From the NCBI RefSeq assembly GCF_000382285.1, contig NZ_KB907936.1:39266-103265 (forward strand): a stretch of DNA of 64,000 bases. The letters are read 5' to 3'. The position numbers and the translations under genes were made by a program. Numbering within the stretch: position 1 is the stretch's first letter; every line of letters begins with the position of its first letter. The notes under the pieces were generated by a model. It was given only the letters and a program-made list of their open reading frames with translations, was not told the DNA's origin and searched no databases. Of this stretch, positions 17,379 through 26,318 are shown piece by piece. This stretch comes from Solimonas variicoloris DSM 15731 (lineage in GTDB: Bacteria; Pseudomonadota; Gammaproteobacteria; Nevskiales; Nevskiaceae).

Positions 17379-18221
17379 ATGAAGTCCTTCAAGGACAAGG
17401 TTGCCGCGATTACCGGCGCCGGCTCGGGCATGGGCCGCGAACTGGCGATCGAACTCGCCAAGCGCGGCTGTCACGTCGCGATCAGCGACGTCAACGAAGC
17501 GGGTCTTGCGCAGACCGCCGAGATAGTCAAGCGCTATCCGGTGCGCGTCACCACGCAGAAGCTGGACGTCGCCGATCGCGACGCGGTCTACGCCTGGGCC
17601 GACAAGGTCGTCGCCGACCACGGCAAGGTCAACCTGATCTTCAACAACGCCGGCGTGGCGCTGGCGACGACGCTCGAAGGTGCCGACTACGGCGATTTCG
17701 AATGGATCATGGGCATCAACTTCTGGGGCGTCGTCTACGGTTCCAAGGCCTTCCTGCCGCATCTGCGCGCGTCGGGCGAGGGCCATATCGTCAACACCTC
17801 GAGCATCTTCGGGCTGTTCGCGGTGCCCGGCAACGGCTGCTACAACGCCAGCAAGTTCGCGGTGCGCGGCTTCAATGAGTGCCTGCGCCAGGAGCTGGAG
17901 CTGATGAAGGCGCCGGTCAGCCTGACCAGCGTGCATCCGGGCGGCATCAAGACCGGCATCGCCAAGGCCGCGCGCACCAGCAAGAGCATCGAGGGTGTGC
18001 TGGCGCGCGACATCGATTCGGCGAAAGTGAACTTCGACAAGTTGTTCATCACCTCGGCGAATCGCGCGGCGTGCATCATCCTCAAGGCCGTCGAGGGCAA
18101 CAAGCGGCGCGTGCTGGTCGGCCCGGACGCGAAGTTCCTCGATATCGTGGTGCGCCTGCTGCCGGCGCTCTACCAGCCGCTGATCACCTTCTTCGCGCGC
18201 CAGCAGGCCCAGCGCGCCTGA
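17379..18221 (+). CDS. Short-chain dehydrogenase/reductase
   Basis: The 280-residue SDR shows TGAGSGMGRELA (NAD(P)-binding, about residues 12-23), NNAGVAL, the catalytic Ser in NTSSIFGLF and YNASKFA with the Tyr and Lys of the active site. Asp at the end of beta-2 (ISDVNE) favours NAD(H). A GAGGGGAG ribosome site lies just before the ATG. It is 38 bp downstream of the monooxygenase and probably in its operon, oxidising an alcohol to the ketone substrate. Confidence 0.93.
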   Translation: MKSFKDKVAAITGAGSGMGRELAIELAKRGCHVAISDVNEAGLAQTAEIVKRYPVRVTTQKLDVADRDAVYAWADKVVADHGKVNLIFNNAGVALATTLEGADYGDFEWIMGINFWGVVYGSKAFLPHLRASGEGHIVNTSSIFGLFAVPGNGCYNASKFAVRGFNECLRQELELMKAPVSLTSVHPGGIKTGIAKAARTSKSIEGVLARDIDSAKVNFDKLFITSANRAACIILKAVEGNKRRVLVGPDAKFLDIVVRLLPALYQPLITFFARQQAQRA

Positions 18222-18289
18222 ACGGTCGGCGCAGGCAGCGCCCTCCGCTTGGCGGATGGCGCGGCCTGCGCGGCGTCCGCGGCGGCGTT

Positions 18290-18763
18290 CTAGTTGCGGA
18301 CCAGGCGCACGAACAGCTTGTCGTTGACGTACAGCGGGCCGATCAGCAGGAACACGAGGTCGTCGAAGAAGGACGGCTTCTTGCCTTCGATCTTGTGGCC
18401 ATAGATCTGCACGACCCAGGCCAGCAGCCACAGCCCGGCGCTGATCGCCAGCAGCGGCAGGCCGGCCGCCTGGATTGCCATGATCCCCGCCACCGACGCG
18501 AAGAACCACAGCGCCATCAGCAGCGCGGCGAGCACGCTCAGGCGGATGTAGAAGACGAAGATCGGCAAGGCCAGCAGCGTCGCCAGGTTCACGTAAGGCG
18601 CGAGCGGCGCGGCGACGCCGAGCCAGCGGCCGACCGGGACCAGCCACAGCAGTGCCAGGCTGGTGAAGGTGATCAGCGGCACGCAGACGCAGTGGATGAG
18701 TGCGTTCAGCGGATGGCGGTGGTGCTCGGCGTAGGCGTCGAGGAAGGTCTGCAGCTTGCGCAT
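18290..18763 (-). CDS. Mpo1-like (DUF962) membrane protein
   Basis: The 157-residue protein has four to five membrane segments and the DUF962/Mpo1 pattern: an N-terminal FLDAYAEHHRHPLNALIHCVCVP with clustered His, and a later VVQIYGHKIEGKKPSFFDD. Yeast Mpo1 is a Fe-dependent dioxygenase in alpha-oxidation of 2-hydroxy fatty acids, with conserved His as ligands. A similar lipid role is possible here but unproven. ATG 18763 is chosen because it opens the conserved domain. Confidence 0.82.
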   Translation of the reverse strand: MRKLQTFLDAYAEHHRHPLNALIHCVCVPLITFTSLALLWLVPVGRWLGVAAPLAPYVNLATLLALPIFVFYIRLSVLAALLMALWFFASVAGIMAIQAAGLPLLAISAGLWLLAWVVQIYGHKIEGKKPSFFDDLVFLLIGPLYVNDKLFVRLVRN

Positions 18764-18851
18764 GGCGCGCTCCGGTCGGATAAGGTGCGGCCATTGTCTC
18801 GGCGCCGGTGCCCGGACTCTGTCAAGTTGCCGACACTTTCGCCCGCCCCTC

Positions 18852-19553
18852 ATGACGCCCGCCGAGATCCGATCGTTCATCGCGCAAAGCGAGTGGTTTC
18901 ATGACCTGCCGCCGCCGGCTCTGGAGCAGCTCGCGCTGCTGGCGGTGCCGCGGCAGCTCGACGACGGCGCGCTGCTGTTCGCCAAGGGCGATGCCGCCGA
19001 CGGTCTGTACGGCCTGATCTCCGGGCGCATCCGGATCAGCGCGACGACGGCGGACGGTCGGGATCTGGTGGTCCAGCTGTTCGAGCCGGGCAGCTGGTTC
19101 GGCGAGATCTCGATGTTCGACGGGCTGCCGCGCACGCACAACGCCTGCGCGATCGGCGCGTCGACGCTGCTGCTGATTCCGCGCGCACGGTTTCACGCGC
19201 TGCTCGCCGGGCACCCGGCGCTGTATCCGCACTTCATGCGCCTGCTGTGCGGCAAGCTGCGGCGCAGCTTCGCGTGGATCGAGTACGCGGCATTCCTGCC
19301 GATGCCGGCGCGCATCGCCGCGCGTCTGCTCGAGCTGGCGCGGGATTACGGCGAGACGCAGGCGGACGGCGCGGTGCTGATCAAGCTGCACCTGCCGCAG
19401 GAAGAGCTCGGGCACATGCTGAGCACCTCGCGGCAGACGATCAGCAAGGAACTGCGCGCCTTCGAGTCGCGCGGCTGGATCGGACTCGACTACGGACGCA
19501 TCCTGATCCGCGATCCGGACGCGCTGGCGGCGCTGGTCGGCGTCGCCGCCTGA
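18852..19553 (+). CDS. Crp/Fnr family transcriptional regulator
   Basis: The 233-residue protein has an N-terminal cyclic-nucleotide-binding-like domain (LLFAKGDAADGLYGLISGRIRIS, PGSWFGEISMFDGLPRTHNACA) and a C-terminal winged HTH (PQEELGHMLSTSRQTISKELRAFESRGWIGLDYGRILI). It lacks the N-terminal Cys cluster of Fnr and has GEISMFDG in place of the cAMP-binding GELALIYG of Crp, so the effector is uncertain. It is divergent from the Mpo1-like gene and convergent with the PLP protein. Confidence 0.9.
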   Translation: MTPAEIRSFIAQSEWFHDLPPPALEQLALLAVPRQLDDGALLFAKGDAADGLYGLISGRIRISATTADGRDLVVQLFEPGSWFGEISMFDGLPRTHNACAIGASTLLLIPRARFHALLAGHPALYPHFMRLLCGKLRRSFAWIEYAAFLPMPARIAARLLELARDYGETQADGAVLIKLHLPQEELGHMLSTSRQTISKELRAFESRGWIGLDYGRILIRDPDALAALVGVAA

Positions 19554-19571
19554 GCGCGACCCGCTCGCCAG

Positions 19572-20849
19572 CTACTGGCGGTAGACCGGCCAGCGATCGA
19601 CGATCTTGCCGCCGCGCAGCGCGAGCAGGTCGCCGAACTCGAGCAGCACTTCCTCGACGACCTGCGGCCGGAAGAAGACCTGATCGTCGACCTTCAACCC
19701 GGTCGCCGGCGAGCCGTTGATGCCTTCCTGATTCGAGCTGTGGCCGAAACTCGAATAGAACTGCAGGCCCTTCGGCGACTCGTAGTCGGCCATCCAGTTG
19801 CCGCCGTAGATGAAGTAGGTCTCGCGCTGATTCGGGTCCCACCACGACAGGATCGCCGACTTCTCGTCGAGGCCGGGCAGTTCGGTCGGGCCGGTGGCTT
19901 TCAGCACCGGCGTGGCGATATAGGCGGCCGGGACGTGATTGGCGAGCGTGTCGATGTCGTAGTGCGTCGGCTTGAGCAGGCCGGTGCCGACCGACACCTC
20001 GTTGCTGATCTTTTCGTCGCGATGCAGCTGGTACGACGGGCTGCCGGCGGTGTTCAGTGTCAGGCCGTCGTGCCACAGCGCGGCGTACTCGCGGCGCGTG
20101 AAGTCGACGCAGGCCTGGTACTGGTCGAGCACGCGCTGCAGCAGCGCCTCGCGCGAGGCGACGATCGACGGGATCGCGACGATGTGCGGGTCGTAGCCCA
20201 TGAAGCCGGCGAACTCCAGATGCTCGGGATTCGCGGCGATGGTCTTGAGCAGCTCGCCGAGCGCGGCGAGATCGCGGACGCCGCCGCGGTGCAGGCCGAC
20301 GTCGAGCTCGACGTTGATGCGCATCTTCGTGCCGAGCCCGCGCGCGACGTCGAGGTACTGGCCGAGATGGTGCGGGGTGTCGATCAGCCACTGCAGCTGC
20401 CGGGCGGGATCGAAGCTGCCCTTGTGATGCTCGTAGAACAGCTGCGCCGAACGCGCCGGCAGCGGCTTGCCGAGCAGGATGTCGGCCTCCGGCATGTTCT
20501 CGGCGTCGTGGTTCAGGAACGGCTGGTGGAAGGACATCAGCCGGTTCGTGTTCGTGCGCTGCGCGATGTACTGCATCAGCCGCAGCGACGGCAGCGACTT
20601 CTCGACGATGCGGTAGTGCTTGCCGCTGGCGGCGGTGAAGGCATTGAGCTCGGCGATGTTGTGGTCGAGCCGGTCGAGATCGATCAGCACGCTCGGCCGC
20701 ATCGGGCCGTTCTGCTTCAACTCGTCGTTCAGGGCACGGAAATAGTCATCGTACGGCGCGCCTTTGTCGCCCGGCTTGAGCGCCGCACCGCCGCCGATCG
20801 CGACGGCGCCGACGCCCAGCGTGCCGAGCAGGAACTTGCGTCTGTTCAT
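19572..20849 (-). CDS. Exported PLP-binding alanine racemase-like protein (DSD1-like)
   Basis: The 425-residue protein carries an N-terminal alanine-racemase TIM barrel of the D-threonine aldolase/D-serine dehydratase (DSD1) type: SVLIDLDRLDHNIAELNA, HYRIVEKSLPSLRLMQ with the likely PLP Lys84, and ELDVGLHRGGV. It begins MNRRKFLLGTLGVGAVAIGGG, which looks like a Tat signal. An exported PLP enzyme is unusual; Tat would let it fold with cofactor first. It is 22 bp downstream of the arabinonolactone-oxidase-like gene in the same direction. The substrate is unknown, probably a D-beta-hydroxy amino acid if the family activity holds. Confidence 0.8.
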   Translation of the reverse strand: MNRRKFLLGTLGVGAVAIGGGAALKPGDKGAPYDDYFRALNDELKQNGPMRPSVLIDLDRLDHNIAELNAFTAASGKHYRIVEKSLPSLRLMQYIAQRTNTNRLMSFHQPFLNHDAENMPEADILLGKPLPARSAQLFYEHHKGSFDPARQLQWLIDTPHHLGQYLDVARGLGTKMRINVELDVGLHRGGVRDLAALGELLKTIAANPEHLEFAGFMGYDPHIVAIPSIVASREALLQRVLDQYQACVDFTRREYAALWHDGLTLNTAGSPSYQLHRDEKISNEVSVGTGLLKPTHYDIDTLANHVPAAYIATPVLKATGPTELPGLDEKSAILSWWDPNQRETYFIYGGNWMADYESPKGLQFYSSFGHSSNQEGINGSPATGLKVDDQVFFRPQVVEEVLLEFGDLLALRGGKIVDRWPVYRQ

Positions 20850-20871
20850 GTGTTCTCCCCCCGTGCCGCCG

Positions 20872-22260
20872 TCAGACGCCGAACACGGTGCGCAGATGGC
20901 CGTTCAGGAAGCGGCCCTGCGGGTCGAGCGCGGCGCGCACGTCGGTGAATTCCTTCCAGCGCGGGTAGAGCGGTGCCAGCTGGCGCGCGCCGAGCGTGTG
21001 CAGCTTGCCCCAGTGCGGACGGCCGCCGTACTTCCAGAAGATCGGTTCGATCGCCGCGAAGTAGTTGTGGTAGTCCATCGTGTAATGCTGATGGATCGAG
21101 ATCGCGCAGCGCGGGCCGCCCTCGAACATGCTGAGCGGAATGTCGTCGGCATGCACGTAGCGGTATTCGAGCGGGAACCAGGTCGGCAGCTGCTTGTCGT
21201 GGATCTTCTTGAGGATCTCGCGCAGGCAGGCTGGACCCGCTTCCGCCGGCACCGAGTATTCCATCTCGTTGAAGCGCACATTGCGCACGTTGGCGAAGAT
21301 CGCGTACGAGTCGCCGACGCGGTCGTCGAAGCTCGCCGTGCGCGCGATCAGGTTGAGGATCGCCGAGCGCGCCGCCGGCCAGTCGCTGCCGTACTTGTCG
21401 AGCTTCTCGATCGCCTTGACGTACTCGTTGCCGCCCTCGGCCGCCGGATCGGCGACCGGCGTTGGCGGATCCTCGGTCTCGTTCAGCGCGATCGCCGCCG
21501 CGTAGTCGGAATGGGTGATGACCTGCATCTCCCAGTGCTGGTTCTCGCGCGTCAGGCGGTCGACGTCGTCGAGCAGATCGTTGGTCTTGGCGATCCACAT
21601 CCGCTCGCGCAGACGAAAGGCCTTGCGGTTCTGCAGGCGCACGCGCGTGATGATGCCGAGCGCGCCGAGACCGCAGCGCGCGGCGTTGAAGATCTCCGGG
21701 TGATGCTCGGCGTCGCAGTCGATCAGCTCGCCGCTGGCGGTGGCCAGGCGCAGGCCGGCGACCTGCGTCGAGTACGAGCCGAAGCTGACGCCGGTGCCGT
21801 GCGTCGAGGTCGAGATCGCGCCGGACAGCGTCTGGTAGTCGATGTCGGACATGTTCGGCAGCGCCAGGCCGACGGCCTTGAGCGCTTCGCCCATCGTCGA
21901 CATCGGCGTGCCGCCGCCGAACTCGGACTGCAGCTTGCCGGCATCGTGGCCGAGCAGGCCGCGCAGGTGGGCGAGCGAGACGATGGTGCCGTCGGTCGGC
22001 ACCAGCGGGCTGAACGAGTGGGCGGCGCCGACCGGGCGGATCGTCGTGGTCGCGCCACGGATCAGTGCACTCAGTTCATCCTCGGTTTTCGGCGCGAGGC
22101 GCGCGAACGGGATGCAGGCCTGGCCGCCCGACCAGTTGCGCCACGGGATGATGCGGTGCGTCGGCGCGGCAGCGGCGGCGAGCGCGTTCCAGCCGCCGCC
22201 GGCGCCGAGTGCGACGCCGGCGGCGAGCTGGCGGATCAGGTCCCGTCTGGTGACTTGCAT
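20872..22260 (-). CDS. D-arabinono-1,4-lactone oxidase-like FAD oxidoreductase
   Basis: The 462-residue flavoprotein starts MQVTRRDLIRQLAAGVALGAGG, a Tat-like signal with RR, followed by a vanillyl-alcohol-oxidase fold FAD domain (TIRPVGAAHSFSPL, LSGAISTSTHGTG, GALGIITRVRLQ) and an ALO C-terminal domain ending near RPHWGKLHTL and GRFLNGHL. Family members oxidise sugar lactones or alditols and reduce O2 or a cytochrome. The downstream PLP protein also has a Tat-like signal and the upstream gene is a c-type cytochrome lipoprotein, so electrons may pass to the cytochrome. Confidence 0.85.
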   Translation of the reverse strand: MQVTRRDLIRQLAAGVALGAGGGWNALAAAAAPTHRIIPWRNWSGGQACIPFARLAPKTEDELSALIRGATTTIRPVGAAHSFSPLVPTDGTIVSLAHLRGLLGHDAGKLQSEFGGGTPMSTMGEALKAVGLALPNMSDIDYQTLSGAISTSTHGTGVSFGSYSTQVAGLRLATASGELIDCDAEHHPEIFNAARCGLGALGIITRVRLQNRKAFRLRERMWIAKTNDLLDDVDRLTRENQHWEMQVITHSDYAAAIALNETEDPPTPVADPAAEGGNEYVKAIEKLDKYGSDWPAARSAILNLIARTASFDDRVGDSYAIFANVRNVRFNEMEYSVPAEAGPACLREILKKIHDKQLPTWFPLEYRYVHADDIPLSMFEGGPRCAISIHQHYTMDYHNYFAAIEPIFWKYGGRPHWGKLHTLGARQLAPLYPRWKEFTDVRAALDPQGRFLNGHLRTVFGV

Positions 22261-22280
22261 GGTGTGTCCTCGTGTCCTGC

Positions 22281-22649
22281 TCACGGATCCAGTTTGGCGC
22301 CCGACATGAATTCGATCAGGGCGATCAGTTCCTCTTCGGAGCACTGCATGCACAGGCCCATCGGCGGCATGCCCTGGTAGCCGTTGATCGTGTGGTCGAG
22401 CAGGGTATCGGTGCCTTGCGCGATGCGCGGCGCCCAGGCCTTGTGATCGCCCGACAGCGGCGCGCCGGCAGCCGGATTGGCATGGCAGAGCTTGCAGCTG
22501 CCGTCGTAGACCTCGGCGAGCGCCGGGTCGGCCGGGCGCGCGGCGACCGCAGCGCTGCCCGGCGACGGCTCGGCCGTTTCCTGCTTGCCGCAGCCGGCGA
22601 CAGCCAGCAGCGCGAGCGCGGCGATCGTCAGCGCTGGAATTCGAAGCAT
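22281..22649 (-). CDS. c-type cytochrome lipoprotein (cytochrome c5-like)
   Basis: The 122-residue protein has a lipoprotein signal (MLRIPALTIAALALLAVAGC, lipobox AVAGC) and one haem site SCKLCH near residue 55 with an axial Met in GMPPMGLCMQC. The extra CMQC pair is typical of cytochrome c5 / c555-like proteins. It probably sits on the periplasmic membrane face and accepts electrons from the flavoprotein encoded just downstream. The start is ATG 22649. Confidence 0.88.
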   Translation of the reverse strand: MLRIPALTIAALALLAVAGCGKQETAEPSPGSAAVAARPADPALAEVYDGSCKLCHANPAAGAPLSGDHKAWAPRIAQGTDTLLDHTINGYQGMPPMGLCMQCSEEELIALIEFMSGAKLDP

Positions 22650-22690
22650 CGTGGTGGTCCCCTGTGCGGCGGTGAAACGGAATCTTCGGC

Positions 22691-23257
22691 TCATGGCACC
22701 GTGCCGCCTTCGGCGGCGAGCGTGGCCAGCAGCTGCTTGATGCGGCTGCGCTGGGTCTTGTTGAACGGACTGACGCGGAACAGCTCCATCAGCCACAGGC
22801 CCTCGGTCGCCAGATGCACCAGCGCGGCGCGCTCGAAGGGTACGCCCGCGCTGATCGCCGGCAGACGCTGCGCGAAGAAGTCGCGGACGGGCGACATCAG
22901 CTTCGGATCGCTGGCGACGACCGCGAGCAGGGCGCTGCTGACGCGATCGTTGTGCAGCGGGTCGTTGATCGAGGCGCGCACATAGGCGTGCAGCGCGCTG
23001 CCCGGGCTCTCCGGCAGCTTGCCGAGCTGCGCCTCGCGCGCCGCGTGCGAGCGTTCGATGGCGCGCGTCACCAGGGCTTCGAGCAGCGCCTTCTTGCTCG
23101 GGAAGTGATACATGACGCCGCCCTTGCTGACGCCGGCCGCGCGGGCCACGGCGTCGAGCGTGAGGCGCACCGCGCCGTGTTCGACGACCACAGCTTCTGC
23201 GGCGTCGAGCATGGCATCGCGCGAGCTGGGACGTCCGGGGCCGGAGGCTTTCTTCAT
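22691..23257 (-). CDS. TetR family regulator
   Basis: The 188-residue protein has a typical TetR HTH (GRPSSRDAMLDAAEAVVVEHGAVRLTLDAVARAAGVSKGGVMYHFPSKKALLEAL) and a DUF/TetR_C ligand domain. The start is ATG 23257. It is immediately upstream of the cytochrome and flavoprotein genes in the same direction (41 bp), and divergent from the AraC regulator at 23442, so it could control either side. Confidence 0.87.
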   Translation of the reverse strand: MKKASGPGRPSSRDAMLDAAEAVVVEHGAVRLTLDAVARAAGVSKGGVMYHFPSKKALLEALVTRAIERSHAAREAQLGKLPESPGSALHAYVRASINDPLHNDRVSSALLAVVASDPKLMSPVRDFFAQRLPAISAGVPFERAALVHLATEGLWLMELFRVSPFNKTQRSRIKQLLATLAAEGGTVP

Positions 23258-23351
23258 GGCGGTGAAGGTAGGCGTCGCGCCATTTTCGTGCTTGACAGAA
23301 GACGCCAGCCGCAAACCCTGACTGGAACTCGCTGCGCAGTTCAATTACTGT

Positions 23352-23367
23352 ACCGTCTGGTCGGCAT
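23352..23367. promoter_or_regulatory. Possible TetR operator, TACCG-N6-CGGCA
   Basis: Between the divergent TetR and AraC genes lies an imperfect palindrome TACCG-TCTGGT-CGGCA with one mismatch. TetR proteins often bind such sites, but one imperfect copy is weak evidence. Confidence 0.35.
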
Positions 23368-23441
23368 AGAAAATGCGTGCACGAGCATGCGAACGCGGCC
23401 TTCCAATGGCGGAAGACCGCAGCCGATGGTGAGGAGATGCC

Positions 23442-24461
23442 ATGCAAGCGCGATGGAACGATGCCGGCGCAACGATACGCGCCGGGGCACTGACCGGAAT
23501 CAGGGCGGCACTGGCGCCGCGCGGACTGCAGCCGGAGCCGCTGTGCGAGCGGCGCGGCGTCGATCCGGCGCTGCTCGACAATGCCGACGCCCGCCTGCCG
23601 GTCGGCCGCTATGTGGACCTGCTCGAAGACGCCGCGAGGGTCAGCGGCAACGCTGCGCTGGGCCTGCGCCTCGGTTACACCCAACCGCTGAGTTCGATCG
23701 GTCCGGGCGCGGTGCGCATGAGCCGCGCGCGCAGCTTCGGCGAGGCGGTCCGCATCCTGATCGCCGATCTGCCGCTGCACCAGGACGGGGTCCGCATCGC
23801 GCTCGAAGTCGACGGCCGCTGGGCGAGCCTGTCGTATTCGATCCGCCATCTGCACGGCATTGAATATGCGCAGGACGCCGAACTGTCGATCGGCAAGATG
23901 CTGTCGGCGGCGCGGCGGCTCGGGCCCAGCGCCGACTGGGCGCCGGCGCAGGTGCACTTCGAACATCCGGCGCCGGCCGATCCGTCGGCGCAGCGCCGCC
24001 TGTTCGGCGCGCCGGTGCATTTTTCGCAGCCGCGCAATGCGCTGATCTTCGACCGCGCGCTGCTCGAGGCGCCGATGCGTGGCGCCGAGGGTCTCGGCGC
24101 CGGCGAGGCGGCTGGCACGGTGCTGCCGTGCACCGAAAGCGCCCCCGATCTGGTCGCCGCGCTCAAAGGACGCATCCTGCGCGCACTGCCGCAGGGCGGC
24201 GTGACGATCGAGGCGATCGCCGAGCAGCTCGCACTCAGCGAGCGCACGCTGCAGCGCCGGCTGCAGGAGGCGGGCCTGAATTTCCAGCAGCTCGTCGAGC
24301 AGCTGCGCTACGAGACCGCCTGCCGCTACTTGCAGCAGGGCCATTTGCCGCTGACCGAGATCGGCTATCTGCTCGGCTATTCCGAGCCGAGCGCGTTCAG
24401 CCGCGCCTTCCGCCGCTGGAGCGGCGCCAGCCCGCTGGCCTACCGGCGCCAGCTGTCGTAG
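23442..24461 (+). CDS. AraC family regulator (OruR/ArgR-type N-terminal domain)
   Basis: The 339-residue protein has the N-terminal Arabinose_bd-type domain common in regulators of amino acid or lipid use (LCERRGVDPALLDNADARLPVGRYVDLLEDA) and a C-terminal AraC double HTH (about residues 240-335: AIAEQLALSERTLQRRLQEAGLNFQQLVEQ, IGYLLGYSEPSAFSRAFRRWSGASP). It is convergent with hmuV and divergent from the TetR gene. The inducer is unknown. Confidence 0.88.
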   Translation: MQARWNDAGATIRAGALTGIRAALAPRGLQPEPLCERRGVDPALLDNADARLPVGRYVDLLEDAARVSGNAALGLRLGYTQPLSSIGPGAVRMSRARSFGEAVRILIADLPLHQDGVRIALEVDGRWASLSYSIRHLHGIEYAQDAELSIGKMLSAARRLGPSADWAPAQVHFEHPAPADPSAQRRLFGAPVHFSQPRNALIFDRALLEAPMRGAEGLGAGEAAGTVLPCTESAPDLVAALKGRILRALPQGGVTIEAIAEQLALSERTLQRRLQEAGLNFQQLVEQLRYETACRYLQQGHLPLTEIGYLLGYSEPSAFSRAFRRWSGASPLAYRRQLS

Positions 24462-24467
24462 CCGGCC

Positions 24468-25244
24468 TCAGTCACGGGCGACGGCCAGCCAGCGCTGGCC
24501 GTCGCTGCCGTCGATGCGCTGCGTGGCCAGGCCGTAAACCTCGCGCATCAGCGCCGGATCGAGAATCGTGCGGGGCTCGCCGTGCGCGAACAGGCGCCCG
24601 CCGCGCAGGACGCTGACCTCGTCGGCGTAAGCCAGCACCAGATTCGGATCGTGCAGCACGGCGATCACCCCTACGCCGCGCGCAGCCCAGGCGCGCGCGA
24701 GGCGCAGGCAGGCGTGCTGGAAGGTGAGGTCGAGATGTGCGGTCGGCTCGTCGAGCAGCAGGTAACGTGGGCCCTCCGCCTCGTCCCAGATCTGGGCCAG
24801 GACGCGCGCCAGCTGCACGCGGGCGCGCTCGCCGCCTGACAGCTCCGGATAGCGACGCGCCGCCAGGTGCGCGGCGCCGGCGGAGTCCAGAGCCGCCGCG
24901 ACGATCGCGCGCTCGGCTGGCGGCGTCCGCCGGCGTGCGTGCAGGCGGCCCAGCGCGACGACTTCCGTCGCGCTGAACGCGAACGCGAGGCCGTGCTGCT
25001 GCGGCAGCAGCGCGCGGCGGCGCGCCAGTTCGGCGGCGGGCCAGTCGGCGAGCGGGCGGCCGCCCAGCATCACGCTGCCCTGCGTTGCCGGCCACTCGCG
25101 GGCGAGCAGGCGCAGCAGGGTCGACTTGCCGGCGCCGTTCGGGCCGATGACGGCGTGCAGGCGGCCCGGCGCAAAGCGCTGGCTGACGGCGGCCAGCAGG
25201 TCATGGCCGTGCCGCGCGTGGCCGAGATCGCAGGTTTCGAGCAT
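24468..25244 (-). CDS. hmuV: Hemin ABC transporter ATP-binding protein
   Basis: The 258-residue ATPase has Walker A (GPNGAGKSTLLRLL, about residues 35-48), the Q-loop QQHGLAF, the signature LSGGERARVQLARVLAQ, Walker B RYLLLDEPTAHLD and the H-loop HDPNL. It would energise the permease encoded directly upstream, with which it overlaps by one base (TGATG). The FecE/BtuD-type sequence plus the hemP neighbour and Fur box support haem; siderophore or cobalamin uptake remains possible. Confidence 0.88.
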   Translation of the reverse strand: MLETCDLGHARHGHDLLAAVSQRFAPGRLHAVIGPNGAGKSTLLRLLAREWPATQGSVMLGGRPLADWPAAELARRRALLPQQHGLAFAFSATEVVALGRLHARRRTPPAERAIVAAALDSAGAAHLAARRYPELSGGERARVQLARVLAQIWDEAEGPRYLLLDEPTAHLDLTFQHACLRLARAWAARGVGVIAVLHDPNLVLAYADEVSVLRGGRLFAHGEPRTILDPALMREVYGLATQRIDGSDGQRWLAVARD

Positions 25245-26293
25245 CAGGCCAGATCCGGCGAACGTCGCCAGCGCAGCAGCAGGGCGAGAAAGAACGGCGC
25301 GCCGAGCAGCGCACAGACGATGCCGACCGGAACCTCGGTCGGCTGCAGCGCGAGCCGGGCGACGGTGTCGGCGCAGCCGAGCAGGGCGGCGCCGCCGAGG
25401 AACGACAGCGGCAGCAGCGCGCGATGGTCGGGGCCGAGACGCATGCGCAGCATGTGCGGCACCATCAGGCCGATGAAGCCGATGACGCCGGCGACGGCGA
25501 CGGCGAGCGCTGTGCAGACCACGCCGAGTGCGATCGCGCGGCGCTTCAGCGCCGCCACGTCGACGCCGATGTGCGCGGCTTCGGCTTCGCCGAGCAGCAG
25601 CGCGTTCAATGCCGGGGCGTCGCGCCACAGCTGCAGCGCAGCGGCGATGATCAGTGGCGCCGCGATCGCGAGCTCCGCCCAGCCGGCGCGCCCGAGCGAA
25701 CCGAACAGCCACAGGGTGATCGCGCGCAGCGTCGGATCGTTGGCGGCGTAGGCGATCAGGCCGAGCAGGCCGGCGGCGAAGGCGTTGACCGCCAGGCCGG
25801 CGAGCAGCAGCGTGACCGGTTGCGGATCGCCGTCGACGCGCGCGATGCCGAGCACCAGCGCGGCGCTGGCCAGGCCGCCGAGCAGCGCCGCGAGGCCGAT
25901 CAGGGCCTGCGCCGGTAACGGCCCGGCGGCTTGCGAGCCGAGCAGGGCAAGGCAGGCGGCGGCGGCGACCGCGGCGCCGCCGGAGACGCCGATGAAGCTC
26001 GGGTCGGCGAGCGGATTGCGCAGCACCGCCTGGAAGCTGCAGCCGGCGATCGCCAGGCCGCCGCCGACCAGCATCGCCGCCAGCGCGCGCGGCAGGCGCA
26101 GTGCATGGATCACGGTGCGCTCGGTCGGATCGAGCGTGTCGGGACGGAACAGGCCGGCGAGCACGTGGCTGGCCGGGATCGTCAGCGGGCCGCTCGCGAG
26201 CGCCCAGACGAAGGCCGCGACGGCGACGGCGGCGAGCAACAGGCCGCAGCGCAGCGGCGTGAGACGGAAGGCGGGAATCATTGCGGCCGGCAT
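25244..26293 (-). CDS. hmuU: Hemin ABC transporter permease (FecCD family)
   Basis: The 349-residue permease has about nine to ten membrane segments and FecCD landmarks: GLAIAGCSFQAVLRNPLADPSFIGVSGGAA and VGVVGFIGLMVPHMLR-like GVIGFIGLMVPHMLRMRLG. It forms the inner-membrane channel with HmuV. It sits between hemP and hmuV behind a Fur box. No periplasmic binding protein (hmuT) and no TonB-dependent receptor are encoded beside it, so these must be elsewhere. Confidence 0.87.
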   Translation of the reverse strand: MPAAMIPAFRLTPLRCGLLLAAVAVAAFVWALASGPLTIPASHVLAGLFRPDTLDPTERTVIHALRLPRALAAMLVGGGLAIAGCSFQAVLRNPLADPSFIGVSGGAAVAAAACLALLGSQAAGPLPAQALIGLAALLGGLASAALVLGIARVDGDPQPVTLLLAGLAVNAFAAGLLGLIAYAANDPTLRAITLWLFGSLGRAGWAELAIAAPLIIAAALQLWRDAPALNALLLGEAEAAHIGVDVAALKRRAIALGVVCTALAVAVAGVIGFIGLMVPHMLRMRLGPDHRALLPLSFLGGAALLGCADTVARLALQPTEVPVGIVCALLGAPFFLALLLRWRRSPDLA

Positions 26294-26318
26294 TGTGCCA
26301 GCCGCTTCGCTCGCCGGC

